From contig JACRBZ010000031.1 in assembly GCA_016219185.1 (NCBI GenBank), positions 124,001 through 188,000 on the forward strand: 64,000 bases of DNA, read 5' to 3'. Shown here piece by piece: positions 18,494 through 27,331 of this stretch (the stretch's first letter is position 1; each line of letters begins with the position of its first letter). A program made the position numbers and the translations under genes. The notes under the pieces are model-generated. The model made no database searches, was not told where the DNA came from, and saw only the letters and a program-made list of their open reading frames with translations. This stretch comes from Deltaproteobacteria bacterium (GTDB lineage: Bacteria; Desulfobacterota; Desulfobacteria; Desulfobacterales; Desulfatirhabdiaceae).

Positions 18494-18575
18494 AAGTAAC
18501 AAATTATTTTTCAATAATTTGTTACTGTTATGTTTTGACTCAGCTTCAGATGATTGGGACGCTATTGACTCAAAT

Positions 18576-19250
18576 TCACTTCATTTTTGTTATTTTCAAA
18601 AAATCCGAGGAATTCAATCTGAATTTTGGTGTATCTTGAACAATATACACACTTCTTGGCTCAACACTTTTAGTTATCTGCGCTCCAGCGCCTATGAAGC
18701 TTTCAGCGCCGACCGTAATTTCATGCCCGATCGTTGCGTTTACGCCTATAAAACAATAAGGTCCGATTGTAGAACTGCCTGAAATCACCACTTGCCCAGA
18801 AATATAGCAATGATTACCAATTGTTGCGTGGTGCCCAATATGATTCCCACTCCAAATAAACACGTTACTCCCTATTGTTGAACACGGCTGAATTGCAACG
18901 TTTTCAAGGATGAAACAATTATCTCCGATTTCCACCTTGCCAAAATTCGCTGCTCGTGAACTGATATAGCTGATCAACTCGTATCCCTTGGCCTTGGATT
19001 CGGTGTACTTCTGTGCCCTGAACTTATTGATATCCTGATAGCCCACTGCAACGAACATTTTGAAGTCATCAGGCGGATATTCATTCTGCACTGTTTCAAA
19101 AGTGACAAGAGGCAGACCGAACATCTCTTTTTTTTCTATGTAGGCATCATCCACTGTGAAAGCGACTACATTATACGGGCTGTCGTTGGTTAGATGAAAA
19201 TAGGCCACTTCAGCGATTTTCCCGGCTCCAAATAAAACGACATTTCTCAT
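18576..19250 (-). CDS. NeuD/PglD-type sugar O/N-acyltransferase
   Basis: About 224 residues. An N-terminal Rossmann-like part (RNVVLFGAGKIAEVAYFHL) precedes a left-handed beta-helix built of hexapeptide repeats (ENVAIQPCSTIGSNVFIWSG, IGHHATIGNHCYISG, FIGVNATIGHEITVGAESF). This two-part layout is that of NeuD/PglD acyltransferases, which acetylate nucleotide-activated sugars such as sialic acid or UDP-4-amino sugars. The ATG at 19250 has AAAGG eight bases upstream; a GTG two codons earlier is also possible. It follows the adenylation enzyme by 15 bp on the same strand and likely completes the N-acyl amino-sugar pathway. Confidence 0.8.
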   Translation of the reverse strand: MRNVVLFGAGKIAEVAYFHLTNDSPYNVVAFTVDDAYIEKKEMFGLPLVTFETVQNEYPPDDFKMFVAVGYQDINKFRAQKYTESKAKGYELISYISSRAANFGKVEIGDNCFILENVAIQPCSTIGSNVFIWSGNHIGHHATIGNHCYISGQVVISGSSTIGPYCFIGVNATIGHEITVGAESFIGAGAQITKSVEPRSVYIVQDTPKFRLNSSDFLKITKMK

Positions 19251-19265
19251 AACCACCGCCTTTCT

Positions 19266-20831
19266 TCACAGATGACTCTTAAGATATTTTTCCGCCAGAC
19301 TCCGTCTGTCAACTTTTCCGTTTGGATTCTTGGGAAGCATTTTTTCATAATAAAAATCTGAAGGAATCATGTAATCTGGAATGATCCGCTTCAGATCGGT
19401 ACGGATTTGATCATCCTCGTACGCTTCTCGTAATGTAATGATTGCAATAATACGGCTCAGTCCATTTACACAGGAATGAAAAGCAGCAGCTTCATACACA
19501 TAATCCAAGCAGTGCAGAGCAGCTTCAATTTCTTCAAGTTCTATCCGATATCCCATATGCTTAATTTGATTGTCTTTTCGGCCGTGGATGTAAAGCTTTC
19601 CATCTGAACGATCCACGCGTACTATATCCCCTGTTTTATAAGTGATCTCCCTGAATTTGTTATTGTTTGGGTTCTGTACGAAACTGGCCACAGACCGGTC
19701 AGGGTCATTGTAATAGCCCTTGCCAACATTCGGACCCAAAAGGCATAATTCTCCCAATTCACCTAAAGAAACAGACTCCCCTTGATCATCAAGTATCAAA
19801 AAGTTAAAGTTGTCAGCGATATAACCAAGCGGAGGAAAACCCTGGACGTCCCTAAAGTCAGGCTCAGTTATCTTGTAGGCCGAACAGATACAGGTACACT
19901 CGGTAGGACCATAGACATTGAAAAACTCGCTTGAGTTGCCGTAACTGTCAAACAGTTTCTTGAGTTTCGCAAGGGGATATCCTTCACCTCCAAAAATGAA
20001 CCGACGAATTGACCTCAGATTATTCCCATCCATAGCTCGCATGGTTTGCAGGAATATCAGAAGAGAAGGAACCGAAAACCACAGCGTACATCCACAAGCA
20101 TGCACTTTAGTAACAAGCAACCGGGGGTCCCTGACTTCCTCTTTTGAAAACGGAACAAGAGCTGCCCCATTGAAAACTGAAGAATATAAATCAAAAACAG
20201 AATTATCGAAATACAACGGATTCACATTTGTAAGAACATCTTCCGGCGTTATGCTGAAGGTTTCTTTGCTCCAATCAATCAGGTTCAATACATTTGCATG
20301 GGTCATAACCGCACCTTTGGGCAGGCCCGTTGAACCCGATGTGTACATGATATATGAAGGATTCGATCCCGTAATGCTCCGGGTCATCGACAGATTGGAA
20401 CCGTCATAATTCTCGACAAAAACAGGATTCCAATCCAAATATTTCTCGAGGCTCCCGATCCCAAGGCCTGCAAGGATATTAGCCAGTTTCTGAAGAAGAT
20501 CACGTTCTGCCAAAACCAACTTGGGTCTACAGGTCGAAAGAATTTTTCTCAGACGTTCAATCGGACTGTCGGGATCCAGGACTGAATATACCGCACCTGT
20601 TTTAAGGCATGCAATTATCCCGGCAAAAGTGGAGAGGGTTTTCGTACCTGATATACACACCACATCACCCGTAGATACATGATGATCAATCAACAACCGT
20701 GCCATCCGGTTAGCGATGGTATTCAACTCCTCGTAACATATGACATTCTCCTTACTGAGCAGAATTGCCGGGTTTTTGGCGTATCGCTCAGCTATATTCT
20801 GAAAACGAATGCCCAAATTGAACGAATACAT
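19266..20831 (-). CDS. Stand-alone adenylation enzyme (DltA/NRPS A-domain-like)
   Basis: 521 residues with the adenylate-forming core motifs in order: YIMYTSGSTGLPKGAV (A3), NVYGPTECTCICSAYKI (A5), YKTGDIVRV (A7), KLYIHGRKDNQIKHMGYRIE (A8) and NPNGKVDRRSL carrying the A10 lysine. There is no condensation or carrier domain attached. Such enzymes activate an amino or carboxylic acid with ATP and load it on a separate carrier protein. The acyl carrier protein encoded 0.8 kb upstream is the obvious partner. The substrate cannot be read from sequence here. GGAG lies before the ATG. Confidence 0.85.
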   Translation of the reverse strand: MYSFNLGIRFQNIAERYAKNPAILLSKENVICYEELNTIANRMARLLIDHHVSTGDVVCISGTKTLSTFAGIIACLKTGAVYSVLDPDSPIERLRKILSTCRPKLVLAERDLLQKLANILAGLGIGSLEKYLDWNPVFVENYDGSNLSMTRSITGSNPSYIMYTSGSTGLPKGAVMTHANVLNLIDWSKETFSITPEDVLTNVNPLYFDNSVFDLYSSVFNGAALVPFSKEEVRDPRLLVTKVHACGCTLWFSVPSLLIFLQTMRAMDGNNLRSIRRFIFGGEGYPLAKLKKLFDSYGNSSEFFNVYGPTECTCICSAYKITEPDFRDVQGFPPLGYIADNFNFLILDDQGESVSLGELGELCLLGPNVGKGYYNDPDRSVASFVQNPNNNKFREITYKTGDIVRVDRSDGKLYIHGRKDNQIKHMGYRIELEEIEAALHCLDYVYEAAAFHSCVNGLSRIIAIITLREAYEDDQIRTDLKRIIPDYMIPSDFYYEKMLPKNPNGKVDRRSLAEKYLKSHL

Positions 20832-20883
20832 ATATCATTTCTCCGGTGAATTGCATTGAAAATGATCGTCATAATATCGATGT

Positions 20884-21633
20884 TTAAATAATTAGCCCAC
20901 CATCAAGCTCAAAAACCTTTCCGTTGAAAAAATCGTTTTCTATGACACTCAAAACCCCATCGGCAATTTCAGCCGGCTTACCCAGCCGCTTCAAGGGCAC
21001 TTTTCTGATAGTCTCTTCAAGCAGCGTACCACTCATAGCCTGCCTGGTAGACTCGGTTTCCGTAAAACCAGGAGCTACCGCAACAACCCGGATGCCCATT
21101 AAGCCAAGCTCTTTGGCCCACGTTGCTGTCAATGCATTGACTCCTGCTTTTGCTGCCGAATAAGCGGATTGCCCCGCATTGCCAGATGCAGATACCGAGC
21201 TAATATTCACGATTACTCCCTTTGTCCGTGTTCGGATCATTTTTTCAGCAATGTTGGCGGTCATATAAAAAACAGAGCTCAGATCCGCTGCAAGTACTTT
21301 ATCCCACATGGCCAAATCATGTTTTTCGATACCAGCACCAGTGATCCGTAACAAGGGTGCGCTGTAAAGAATTCCGGCATTGTTGATCAGCACATGAGCA
21401 GCCCCAAATTCGTCATGGTAACGATCCGTCGCTGCCAGTACCTGCTCATATTTCGAAACATCGCACTGGACGCAATTAACCGATGGCTGCTGTGCCTTTA
21501 ATTCCTGAAGCCCTTCTTTATCCATATCGAAAACTGTCACAAGTGTCTGCTTGGCTAAAAGTTTTTCGACCATGCAACGCCCCAGACCACGAACCCCGCC
21601 TGTCAGTATGATCCTTTTTCCAGTAAGATCCAT
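20884..21633 (-). CDS. SDR oxidoreductase, 3-oxoacyl-ACP reductase (FabG) type
   Basis: 249 residues. It has the classical SDR cofactor motif near the start (ILTGGVRGLGRCMVE), NNAGIL, the catalytic serine in VNISSVSAS, and the YSAAKAG pair of catalytic Tyr and Lys. The C-terminus ends FFNGKVFELDGGLII as in FabG-like enzymes. It starts 1 bp from the ACP stop codon, so it most likely reduces an ACP-bound 3-oxoacyl group to the 3-hydroxyacyl form. That matches 3-hydroxyacyl decoration of amino sugars on flagellin in other bacteria. Confidence 0.85.
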   Translation of the reverse strand: MDLTGKRIILTGGVRGLGRCMVEKLLAKQTLVTVFDMDKEGLQELKAQQPSVNCVQCDVSKYEQVLAATDRYHDEFGAAHVLINNAGILYSAPLLRITGAGIEKHDLAMWDKVLAADLSSVFYMTANIAEKMIRTRTKGVIVNISSVSASGNAGQSAYSAAKAGVNALTATWAKELGLMGIRVVAVAPGFTETESTRQAMSGTLLEETIRKVPLKRLGKPAEIADGVLSVIENDFFNGKVFELDGGLII

Positions 21634-21634
21634 T

Positions 21635-21868
21635 TCAAATATTAACTCCCCGTTGAAACAGAATGCGCCTGATCTCCCGTACGCATCGCATCGCTATAAT
21701 TTCATCAAAAGTGAGCTCCATACCGAATCTTTGTTCCAGGCAAACAATCAATTCCATATGTTTTAATGAATCCCATGCCGGGATATCCATCATTTCAAGA
21801 TCATCGATGATGGCAGATTGAGGAATTTTCAGGATTTCAGCCATTAGCTCTGTCAGTTTATCATTCAT
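21635..21868 (-). CDS. Acyl carrier protein
   Basis: 77 residues, four-helix ACP pattern with the phosphopantetheine attachment site as WDSLKHMEL (Ser34). It sits between the DegT aminotransferase and the SDR reductase. With the adenylation enzyme it forms a dedicated acyl-group supply system, separate from fatty acid synthesis. ATG at 21868 has GAGGTTG upstream as a modest ribosome site. Confidence 0.88.
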   Translation of the reverse strand: MNDKLTELMAEILKIPQSAIIDDLEMMDIPAWDSLKHMELIVCLEQRFGMELTFDEIIAMRCVREIRRILFQRGVNI

Positions 21869-22018
21869 TAAAACAACCTCTTATTCTTTATTAGCAGGCA
21901 TATTCGGGTTTCGACACCAGGTCATAAAACCACAGACCAGCAAGTACTGAATGAACATGGTTAATAACTTGAACTATCAGACCGGACTTTCGGCTTTGCG
22001 AGATAACATCTTCACTGA

Positions 22019-23239
22019 TCAGTTAACTTCAAGTAGTCTGCGAATTTTTTCAGCCTGTGCATGGATGAACTTCATCAGACAACAAAGCAGATCAATCTTA
22101 TCTAGGCTCACCCCAGAACCTGTAGGCAGAGCAAGTATTTCCGAGCTTATTTTCTCGGTATGGGGGAGCCTTCCGTCGTTCTCTCCTCCTATGGCCCCAT
22201 AAGGTGCCATTCGATGGCACCCCGGATAAAAATATCTTCTAGCCAGGGCATTTTCAGCTTGTAGCAACTGAAACAATTCATCCCGTGTCAGTCCAAACCG
22301 GTCAGGATCGACACGGACAACAATATACTGGTAGTTACGCTTTTCCTCTTCTTCATATGTTACCAGCTCCAGTCCCGGTATGTTCTGGAGCTGGAATTTA
22401 TATCGCTGATAATTAGCGTAATTGTGCGCCATGATGGTGTTCATTGCCTCAAGATTGGTTATTCCCATCGCCGCACAGATCTCACTCATTTTGGCATTGG
22501 TGCCAACACCGATAACATGATCCATCCCCGCAAAGCCAAAATTCCGCAGCAGACGCAACCGATTGGCCAATTCATCATCATTGGTGGTGACAGCGCCGCC
22601 CTCGAAGGAATTGATGAACTTGGTCGCATGGAAACTGAATACCTCGGCATTGCCAAAGGAGCCGATTTTTTTGCCTTTGTGGGTACAACCAAGGGCATGG
22701 GCAGCATCATAAAGGAGTTTCAATCCTTGCTGATTGGCGATCTCCTGCAGTTCTTCCACGGCACAAGGCCTGCCAAAAACATGCACGCCCATGATGGCTG
22801 TCGTGCGCGGGGTGATCTTTCGACGGACATCCTCGGGATCTATCAGAAAGGTTCCCGGCAATACATCGCAGAATACCGGCTTAATTTCTTGAAAGCTCAG
22901 AGAATGCGCCGTAGCGATAAAGGTGAAGGAAGGCACCAGTACTTCGCCGGACAGGTTGAGCGCCCTTTCGGCAAGTTGCAATGCCAGGGTCCCGTTGCAG
23001 GTGGCAATGCAATGCTTGACTTCAAGGTAATCCCTGATGCGCTGTTCGAATTCACCCTCGTAGTGACCGCTGTTGGTCAGCCAGCGGCGATCCAGGATGT
23101 CATTGAGACGCTCGATCAGACGGGCCCGATCTCCAATATTGGGTTGCCCCACATGAAGTTTGTCTTTAAAGAACGGAGGGGCACCAAAAATGGCCAGGTT
23201 TTTGATGGAGCAAAGAACTTTTTCATCACTTTCCCTCAT
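22019..23239 (-). CDS. DegT/DnrJ/EryC1/StrS sugar aminotransferase
   Basis: 406 residues of the PLP-dependent sugar aminotransferase family. N-terminal LTNSGHYEGEFEQRI and CIATCNGTLALQLA precede LVPSFTFIATAHSL, LLYDAAHALG, and the PLP-lysine motif SFHATKFINSFEGGAV. These enzymes convert a nucleotide-linked keto-sugar to an amino sugar; VioA-like enzymes making 4-amino-4,6-dideoxyglucose are close in style. It overlaps the upstream acyltransferase by 4 bp (ATGA). Together with ACP, SDR, adenylation enzyme and NeuD it suggests an N-acylated amino sugar for flagellin or surface glycan. Confidence 0.88.
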   Translation of the reverse strand: MRESDEKVLCSIKNLAIFGAPPFFKDKLHVGQPNIGDRARLIERLNDILDRRWLTNSGHYEGEFEQRIRDYLEVKHCIATCNGTLALQLAERALNLSGEVLVPSFTFIATAHSLSFQEIKPVFCDVLPGTFLIDPEDVRRKITPRTTAIMGVHVFGRPCAVEELQEIANQQGLKLLYDAAHALGCTHKGKKIGSFGNAEVFSFHATKFINSFEGGAVTTNDDELANRLRLLRNFGFAGMDHVIGVGTNAKMSEICAAMGITNLEAMNTIMAHNYANYQRYKFQLQNIPGLELVTYEEEEKRNYQYIVVRVDPDRFGLTRDELFQLLQAENALARRYFYPGCHRMAPYGAIGGENDGRLPHTEKISSEILALPTGSGVSLDKIDLLCCLMKFIHAQAEKIRRLLEVN

Positions 23240-24204
23240 GTGAACTCTCCTTGACGATACGCCGGAAAATATGCCGTAAACCTTCCCTCACTTAACCGTG
23301 CGTAGATACGACCGTTCAGCACTCGGCCACAGAGGTATGCAGGTCTGGTTCCGGTGGCCCAGCCCCGCTTGAAACGATTCAGCCCGTCGCAGCCATCCGA
23401 AAAAGCGCCTGCTCCACCGCCTAGATCAAGAAAATCCATTCCTTCCTGTCGAAACCTTGCGATAGCCTCCCAGAACAAGGCGAAGCTGGCCTTGAAACGA
23501 TATCCATCGCTACTGTATGCACCAAGATGGTAGAACCCCGTATTTCCATGAATGTAGAACATCGCCATACCCACTGTTTCATTGCCGACAACAGCCCGGA
23601 ACACAACCAGGCCGGGAATCTGAAACTGACGGGTGAAGGATTCACGGCTGAAACAGGCAATGCCGCGGATGCAATGCCGTGCAATCAGCATGTCATACAG
23701 TGATATCCACTCTTCAAGAACCTTTAAAGGATTTTCCACACGCTCAACATGAACGTGCCTGCCTGACCATCGGGCATTTCGGCGGTGGTGCATATCCACA
23801 TAAACATCCGGGTTAACCGATAGATCAATAATATGATGCGCTTTGAAAGGATAGCATGCACCGGTAAAAACTTGCGCCATCTGATCGGGTGTCAATGTGC
23901 AGAAGGGGTCAGTCACAAGCACGACACTGATGAGTTCTCCCTGTTCGGCCAATTGGATCAGGTCATTCTCTATCTTCCTCCAGTCATGGCAGCAAAAGAG
24001 GGGATAACACCCCATGGCGTCTGAGAACGCCGTTCCATGGATCGAACGCCGCAACACCCATCCGCCGCTTTCCGGCAGAATCAACGGATTTCCGAACATG
24101 GACAATGCCTCGGCATATGCTGAATGTGCATACCCTCTGGTTTTTTTTACATCCAGCAGAGCATTGCCGCTGTTGAGAACATGATTTGGTTGAGAAGATA
24201 ACAT
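23236..24204 (-). CDS. FemAB/BioF2-like GNAT acyltransferase
   Basis: 322 residues. The C-terminal half carries a FemAB-type GNAT pattern: VVFRAVVGNETVGMAMFYI, FYHLGAYSSDGYRFKASFAL, FWEAIARFRQEGMDFLDLGG and LNRFKRGWATGT. This family transfers acyl or aminoacyl groups, often from ACP or tRNA carriers, to amino groups. Next to the DegT aminotransferase and the ACP, it is a good candidate for transferring the ACP-bound acyl group to the amino sugar. That role is inferred. The first half (about residues 1-150) is less conserved in appearance. Confidence 0.65.
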   Translation of the reverse strand: MLSSQPNHVLNSGNALLDVKKTRGYAHSAYAEALSMFGNPLILPESGGWVLRRSIHGTAFSDAMGCYPLFCCHDWRKIENDLIQLAEQGELISVVLVTDPFCTLTPDQMAQVFTGACYPFKAHHIIDLSVNPDVYVDMHHRRNARWSGRHVHVERVENPLKVLEEWISLYDMLIARHCIRGIACFSRESFTRQFQIPGLVVFRAVVGNETVGMAMFYIHGNTGFYHLGAYSSDGYRFKASFALFWEAIARFRQEGMDFLDLGGGAGAFSDGCDGLNRFKRGWATGTRPAYLCGRVLNGRIYARLSEGRFTAYFPAYRQGEFT

Positions 24205-24321
24205 ACTGAATTTAATTTTGCATTTTGGTCGATACTAAAATGGTGAATTTCAGTCAAGAACTAAAGCTGATCAACAAATGACCCCGTTGCGACTGTTCTG
24301 TTCGGAATCCGGAATACGGCG

Positions 24322-25584
24322 CTATGGATGCTCATAACCCAGCAGACCCAAAGCGGTCCAATAATCTTTGCTGACTTCGAACTGCTTCAACAATGCTTGA
24401 TCGACAGGGCGTCTGGGCATGGATTTGATTTGGTCATCGGGCCCCCGTTGACTTCGCGTATCGCCGGTAATGGATCGGTAGGTGCTCCATTTGCTTAGAA
24501 ACGAATCGTCGTATTTTAAATCAAGCAGAGAACAAACAGAATGCATTGCCCATTCCGGGTCACGTGTAAAATCTTCATACCTGATAAAACCAATTTCCTT
24601 TGCGCACTCCGCAAACCGGCAATAACCCCGCAAAAAGGCATCAATAGAGATTCTGCCGTTCATTACAGCCAGCCGGCTCAGACTCAGCCACTGGTCAATT
24701 GGATGCCTGACAGTGGTCAACCGGACGATGTTAAACTGCGATTCGAGGACAGTTGCCGTTGTCAGGGAATAGGACGGACTCTGAACGAACGGGACAGCGG
24801 TGAAATCAAGATGACTCCAGTCCCGGAGAACCAGATGCCGGTTCAGCTCAACCGCCCGCGCATAGATCCGCACAATTTTCTGCAGAAAAGAAAGGTTTAA
24901 TGCCTTCAGTTCATCCAGTTCATCTCCAAAGAACAGGTGATACCATTCCGCTGCCTGAGTCAATGGATCGAACCACTGCATTCCAAGTGGATGCACCTCA
25001 CTCAGCAGCAGAACATCATTCATACAGCCAAGACACTTGCACATGATGGTCCCTCCGGATCGGGCCATGTGATGGATGATCCGAATCGACGGCCGCAAAA
25101 TTCCGGAGCGCGCTTTTATCTCAGGAGCATCCGGATGTCGCTTTAAATACGATTGCGCAACAGCAAACGCCAAATCCTCACTTTCCATCTGAGTCAGCAT
25201 TTCTATAAAATTAAGAACCGTCTCACGATGATCCGGATTCAGTACAAATGCCTTTTTTATCCACTCCATGGCCTTATTGGAATCCCCAATCTGCCAGCAA
25301 GCCACGCCGATATTGTTGACAGGCACAACCCAGTCCGGGGAACATCCCGCTGCCCGCTGAAAATGTTCAACAGCCTCCTCGTATTGCCCCGCAGCAGCCA
25401 GATCTTCGCCCCGCTGGTTCAAAAGTCCAGCTTCTGAAAGCGGAATATGGCTTCCGACCTGCTCCGTTTCCTCTTCGTAAAAACCCGTTTTCTCCTTGAA
25501 ACTGCAATCGCTGGAATCATCTCGCCGTATGTTTGCAACTGTTGTTTTTTTCTTTTTTCGCCTGTTGTCGGAAATCCGCCCCAT
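24322..25584 (-). CDS. TPR-sulfotransferase domain protein
   Basis: 420 residues. A charged N-terminus (RRKKKKT) precedes TPR units at about 50-150 (LLNQRGEDLAAAGQYEEAVE, VNNIGVACWQIGDSNKAME). A sulfotransferase-like domain follows, with the PAPS P-loop equivalent IIHHMARSGGTIMCKCL (near residue 168) and the 3'-phosphate region IVRLTTVRHPIDQWLSLSR. Such enzymes move sulfate from PAPS to a hydroxyl. In this island the target could be a glycan or a tyrosine on flagellin; this is inferred. A near-consensus sigma-54 element lies about 75 bp before the ATG. Confidence 0.75.
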   Translation of the reverse strand: MGRISDNRRKKKKTTVANIRRDDSSDCSFKEKTGFYEEETEQVGSHIPLSEAGLLNQRGEDLAAAGQYEEAVEHFQRAAGCSPDWVVPVNNIGVACWQIGDSNKAMEWIKKAFVLNPDHRETVLNFIEMLTQMESEDLAFAVAQSYLKRHPDAPEIKARSGILRPSIRIIHHMARSGGTIMCKCLGCMNDVLLLSEVHPLGMQWFDPLTQAAEWYHLFFGDELDELKALNLSFLQKIVRIYARAVELNRHLVLRDWSHLDFTAVPFVQSPSYSLTTATVLESQFNIVRLTTVRHPIDQWLSLSRLAVMNGRISIDAFLRGYCRFAECAKEIGFIRYEDFTRDPEWAMHSVCSLLDLKYDDSFLSKWSTYRSITGDTRSQRGPDDQIKSMPRRPVDQALLKQFEVSKDYWTALGLLGYEHP

Positions 25585-25656
25585 TCATCACCCCGCTATG
25601 CAGCCTGCTGAAATCATACTCTTTTAATTATTTGGAACGAACATGCAAAAAAAATG

Positions 25657-25670
25657 TCAATTATCATGCC
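25657..25670 (-). promoter_or_regulatory. Probable sigma-54 promoter of the TPR-sulfotransferase gene
   Basis: Reads GGCATG-ATAA-TTGA on the minus strand, matching the RpoN consensus except that the final GC is GA. Its position 73-86 bp before the ATG is the same as that of the sigma-54 site before the OGT-FkbM gene. The departure at the -12 C makes it weaker evidence than the other three sites. Confidence 0.45.
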
Positions 25671-25747
25671 AAATATCCCTTCATACATACCGGGGCTGTT
25701 TTCCTGTCTAATCATCCGGTACAAAACCCTGTTAAAGGATGCCTGGC

Positions 25748-26806
25748 CTATGCTTCCAGAAGCGAAGCCAGACACCATCTTCCCATCTCCTGCTCCGGAT
25801 CTGTCTGCTCAAAACGAGAAGAAACCGCCAGAAATGGTTCAGCAATCGAAACAGGGTCAGTTTTTTCCATCATCCTGATGAGATATCTTAAAACGATATC
25901 CTTTTGTTTCCGATACCCCATATCCGAAACCACTCGAAACAAACTCATCAAACGCGAAAACGTGGGGGTTATCCTGACAACGTGCCTGAGTAACAGATAT
26001 GCCCGGTTCAGGGCCTGAAATCTGTCCGCTTGCGGGATTCGTGTCATCCGGGACACGGCATAGCTGCTCAAAGCCTCCTGATATAACCGCCAGCAAGAAT
26101 CCCCCTCATTTTCCAGAAGGTACTGCTCCCACATCCGCAGCAATCGAATCGCGTATGGAAACTGCTGCAAATAATCGATCCACAGTGTTGTATCCGTGTT
26201 TCCATCAGTATAAGTTTCCGCTTCCTGATGGGTCAGAAATCCGTTTTCCTCAAGTCTGGCCGCACGATCCGGCTTGCAACAGAAAGCGTTCGAACAATAC
26301 GGATCGGGGTCATTTTCCGCGGAAATTGGCGCAAGGCATTCGATGCCAGGGATAAAACGATAACTGTCATATCCCAGGAACTTGAATTCACAAACCAGCT
26401 CAGGACCAAAGATATTGCCCGGCAAAATTTCAAACATGACCAGCGGGGAGTGAATGGTAAAAAAAGACACTCCGCCATTTAACATATTTACATCACGCCC
26501 TTCCGCACCGATTCTGATAAAATCGATCCCAGACCCTGAAAAATCCTTCATGGTCACATCCAGGGTGGTCAAGTCCACATCGATAAGTTTGCTTTTCTGA
26601 TTCCCTGATTCATAGCCAGATTCAAGGATTGTCCGCACAAAATCCATTTCCGGATCTGACTCGCCGTGTTTTTTCACCCAAACATCCGTCCCAAGGCAAT
26701 GACTGTTCGAGGCTGGAAAGAAAACGCCACTTGCCAATGGCAGCACCGTAACATCTGAATATACATCATCGGCTGGAGTCAAGCAATTTATCTGGCAGTG
26801 ATTCAT
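25748..26806 (-). CDS. Degenerate FkbM-like protein with shared C-terminal domain
   Basis: About 352 residues from the ATG at 26806, which has AAAGGA ten bases upstream. Earlier in-frame starts (26935, TTG 26944) fall at or before the sigma-54 start site and are unlikely. After a short FkbM-like entry (MDFVRTILESG) it jumps to the FkbM back half (IDVDLTTLDV, IDFIRIGAEGRDVNMLNGG). The whole SAM-binding D-x-G-A-N region present in the 8798-11920 protein is missing. Residues about 209-350 (from WIDYLQQFPYAI) match the C-terminal domain of that protein. A catalytic role is doubtful; binding of the modified flagellin or an enzyme partner is possible. Confidence 0.65.
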   Translation of the reverse strand: MNHCQINCLTPADDVYSDVTVLPLASGVFFPASNSHCLGTDVWVKKHGESDPEMDFVRTILESGYESGNQKSKLIDVDLTTLDVTMKDFSGSGIDFIRIGAEGRDVNMLNGGVSFFTIHSPLVMFEILPGNIFGPELVCEFKFLGYDSYRFIPGIECLAPISAENDPDPYCSNAFCCKPDRAARLEENGFLTHQEAETYTDGNTDTTLWIDYLQQFPYAIRLLRMWEQYLLENEGDSCWRLYQEALSSYAVSRMTRIPQADRFQALNRAYLLLRHVVRITPTFSRLMSLFRVVSDMGYRKQKDIVLRYLIRMMEKTDPVSIAEPFLAVSSRFEQTDPEQEMGRWCLASLLEA

Positions 26807-26944
26807 ATCTCGATATTCCTTTATTGGGGACAATACATCCCGGCACTGAACGACACTGAACAGTTTTTCAATCAACAGGTGTCCTTGCATATGCGGGGCA
26901 CTGCAAGCCGACTTGAAAAAACCGGCTTGCTCCATAAAATACAA

Positions 26945-26958
26945 GCAATAAGCGTGCC
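26945..26958 (-). promoter_or_regulatory. Sigma-54 promoter of the degenerate FkbM gene
   Basis: Reads GGCACG-CTTA-TTGC on the minus strand, a perfect match to the RpoN -24/-12 consensus with GG-N10-GC spacing. The start site would be near 26933, giving a leader of about 127 bases to the ATG at 26806. Confidence 0.85.
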
Positions 26959-27331
26959 TTTATAAAAAGTCATAATATCGCCACACCAAGAATACAATGC
27001 TGATGCATTCGTAAAAACCCAATATCTGTGTCGCGCTTCACCCTTCGTCATTGCGGCATACCCAAAAGTACGACAGGTGAAACACCGGTCCTCGGGATGA
27101 TCGCCAAAAGCTCCGGTACCAGGCACCTCGATCTTGAACTTTTTACTTTGCCACCCCTTTTGATTTTTACGAGTTTATCAATGTTTATGGATTGTCATTT
27201 TATTGACGATACGCCAAAAAAATGCAGATGAATCTGAAGAGAGGACAGGTCCGCGGCATGCCGATCAATCCTGTCCGAGCTTCAGATAGACATCAAACAG
27301 GTCTTTGAAGGTTTGAAGGGGATTAAGCAGG
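26959..27331. other. Intergenic stretch between sigma-54 promoter and fliW, no gene seen
   Basis: About 370 bp. Short frames on both strands lack ribosome sites. The part 27000-27230 has the look of a decayed dispersed repeat, but no second copy is present in the window to prove it. An enhancer site for the activator of the sigma-54 promoter could lie here; no clear palindrome was found. Confidence 0.4.

Noticed and set aside
18453-18782. Plus-strand 109-codon frame crossing the MITE end into the NeuD gene
   Set aside because: It overlaps the inverted repeat and runs antisense to a well-supported acyltransferase.
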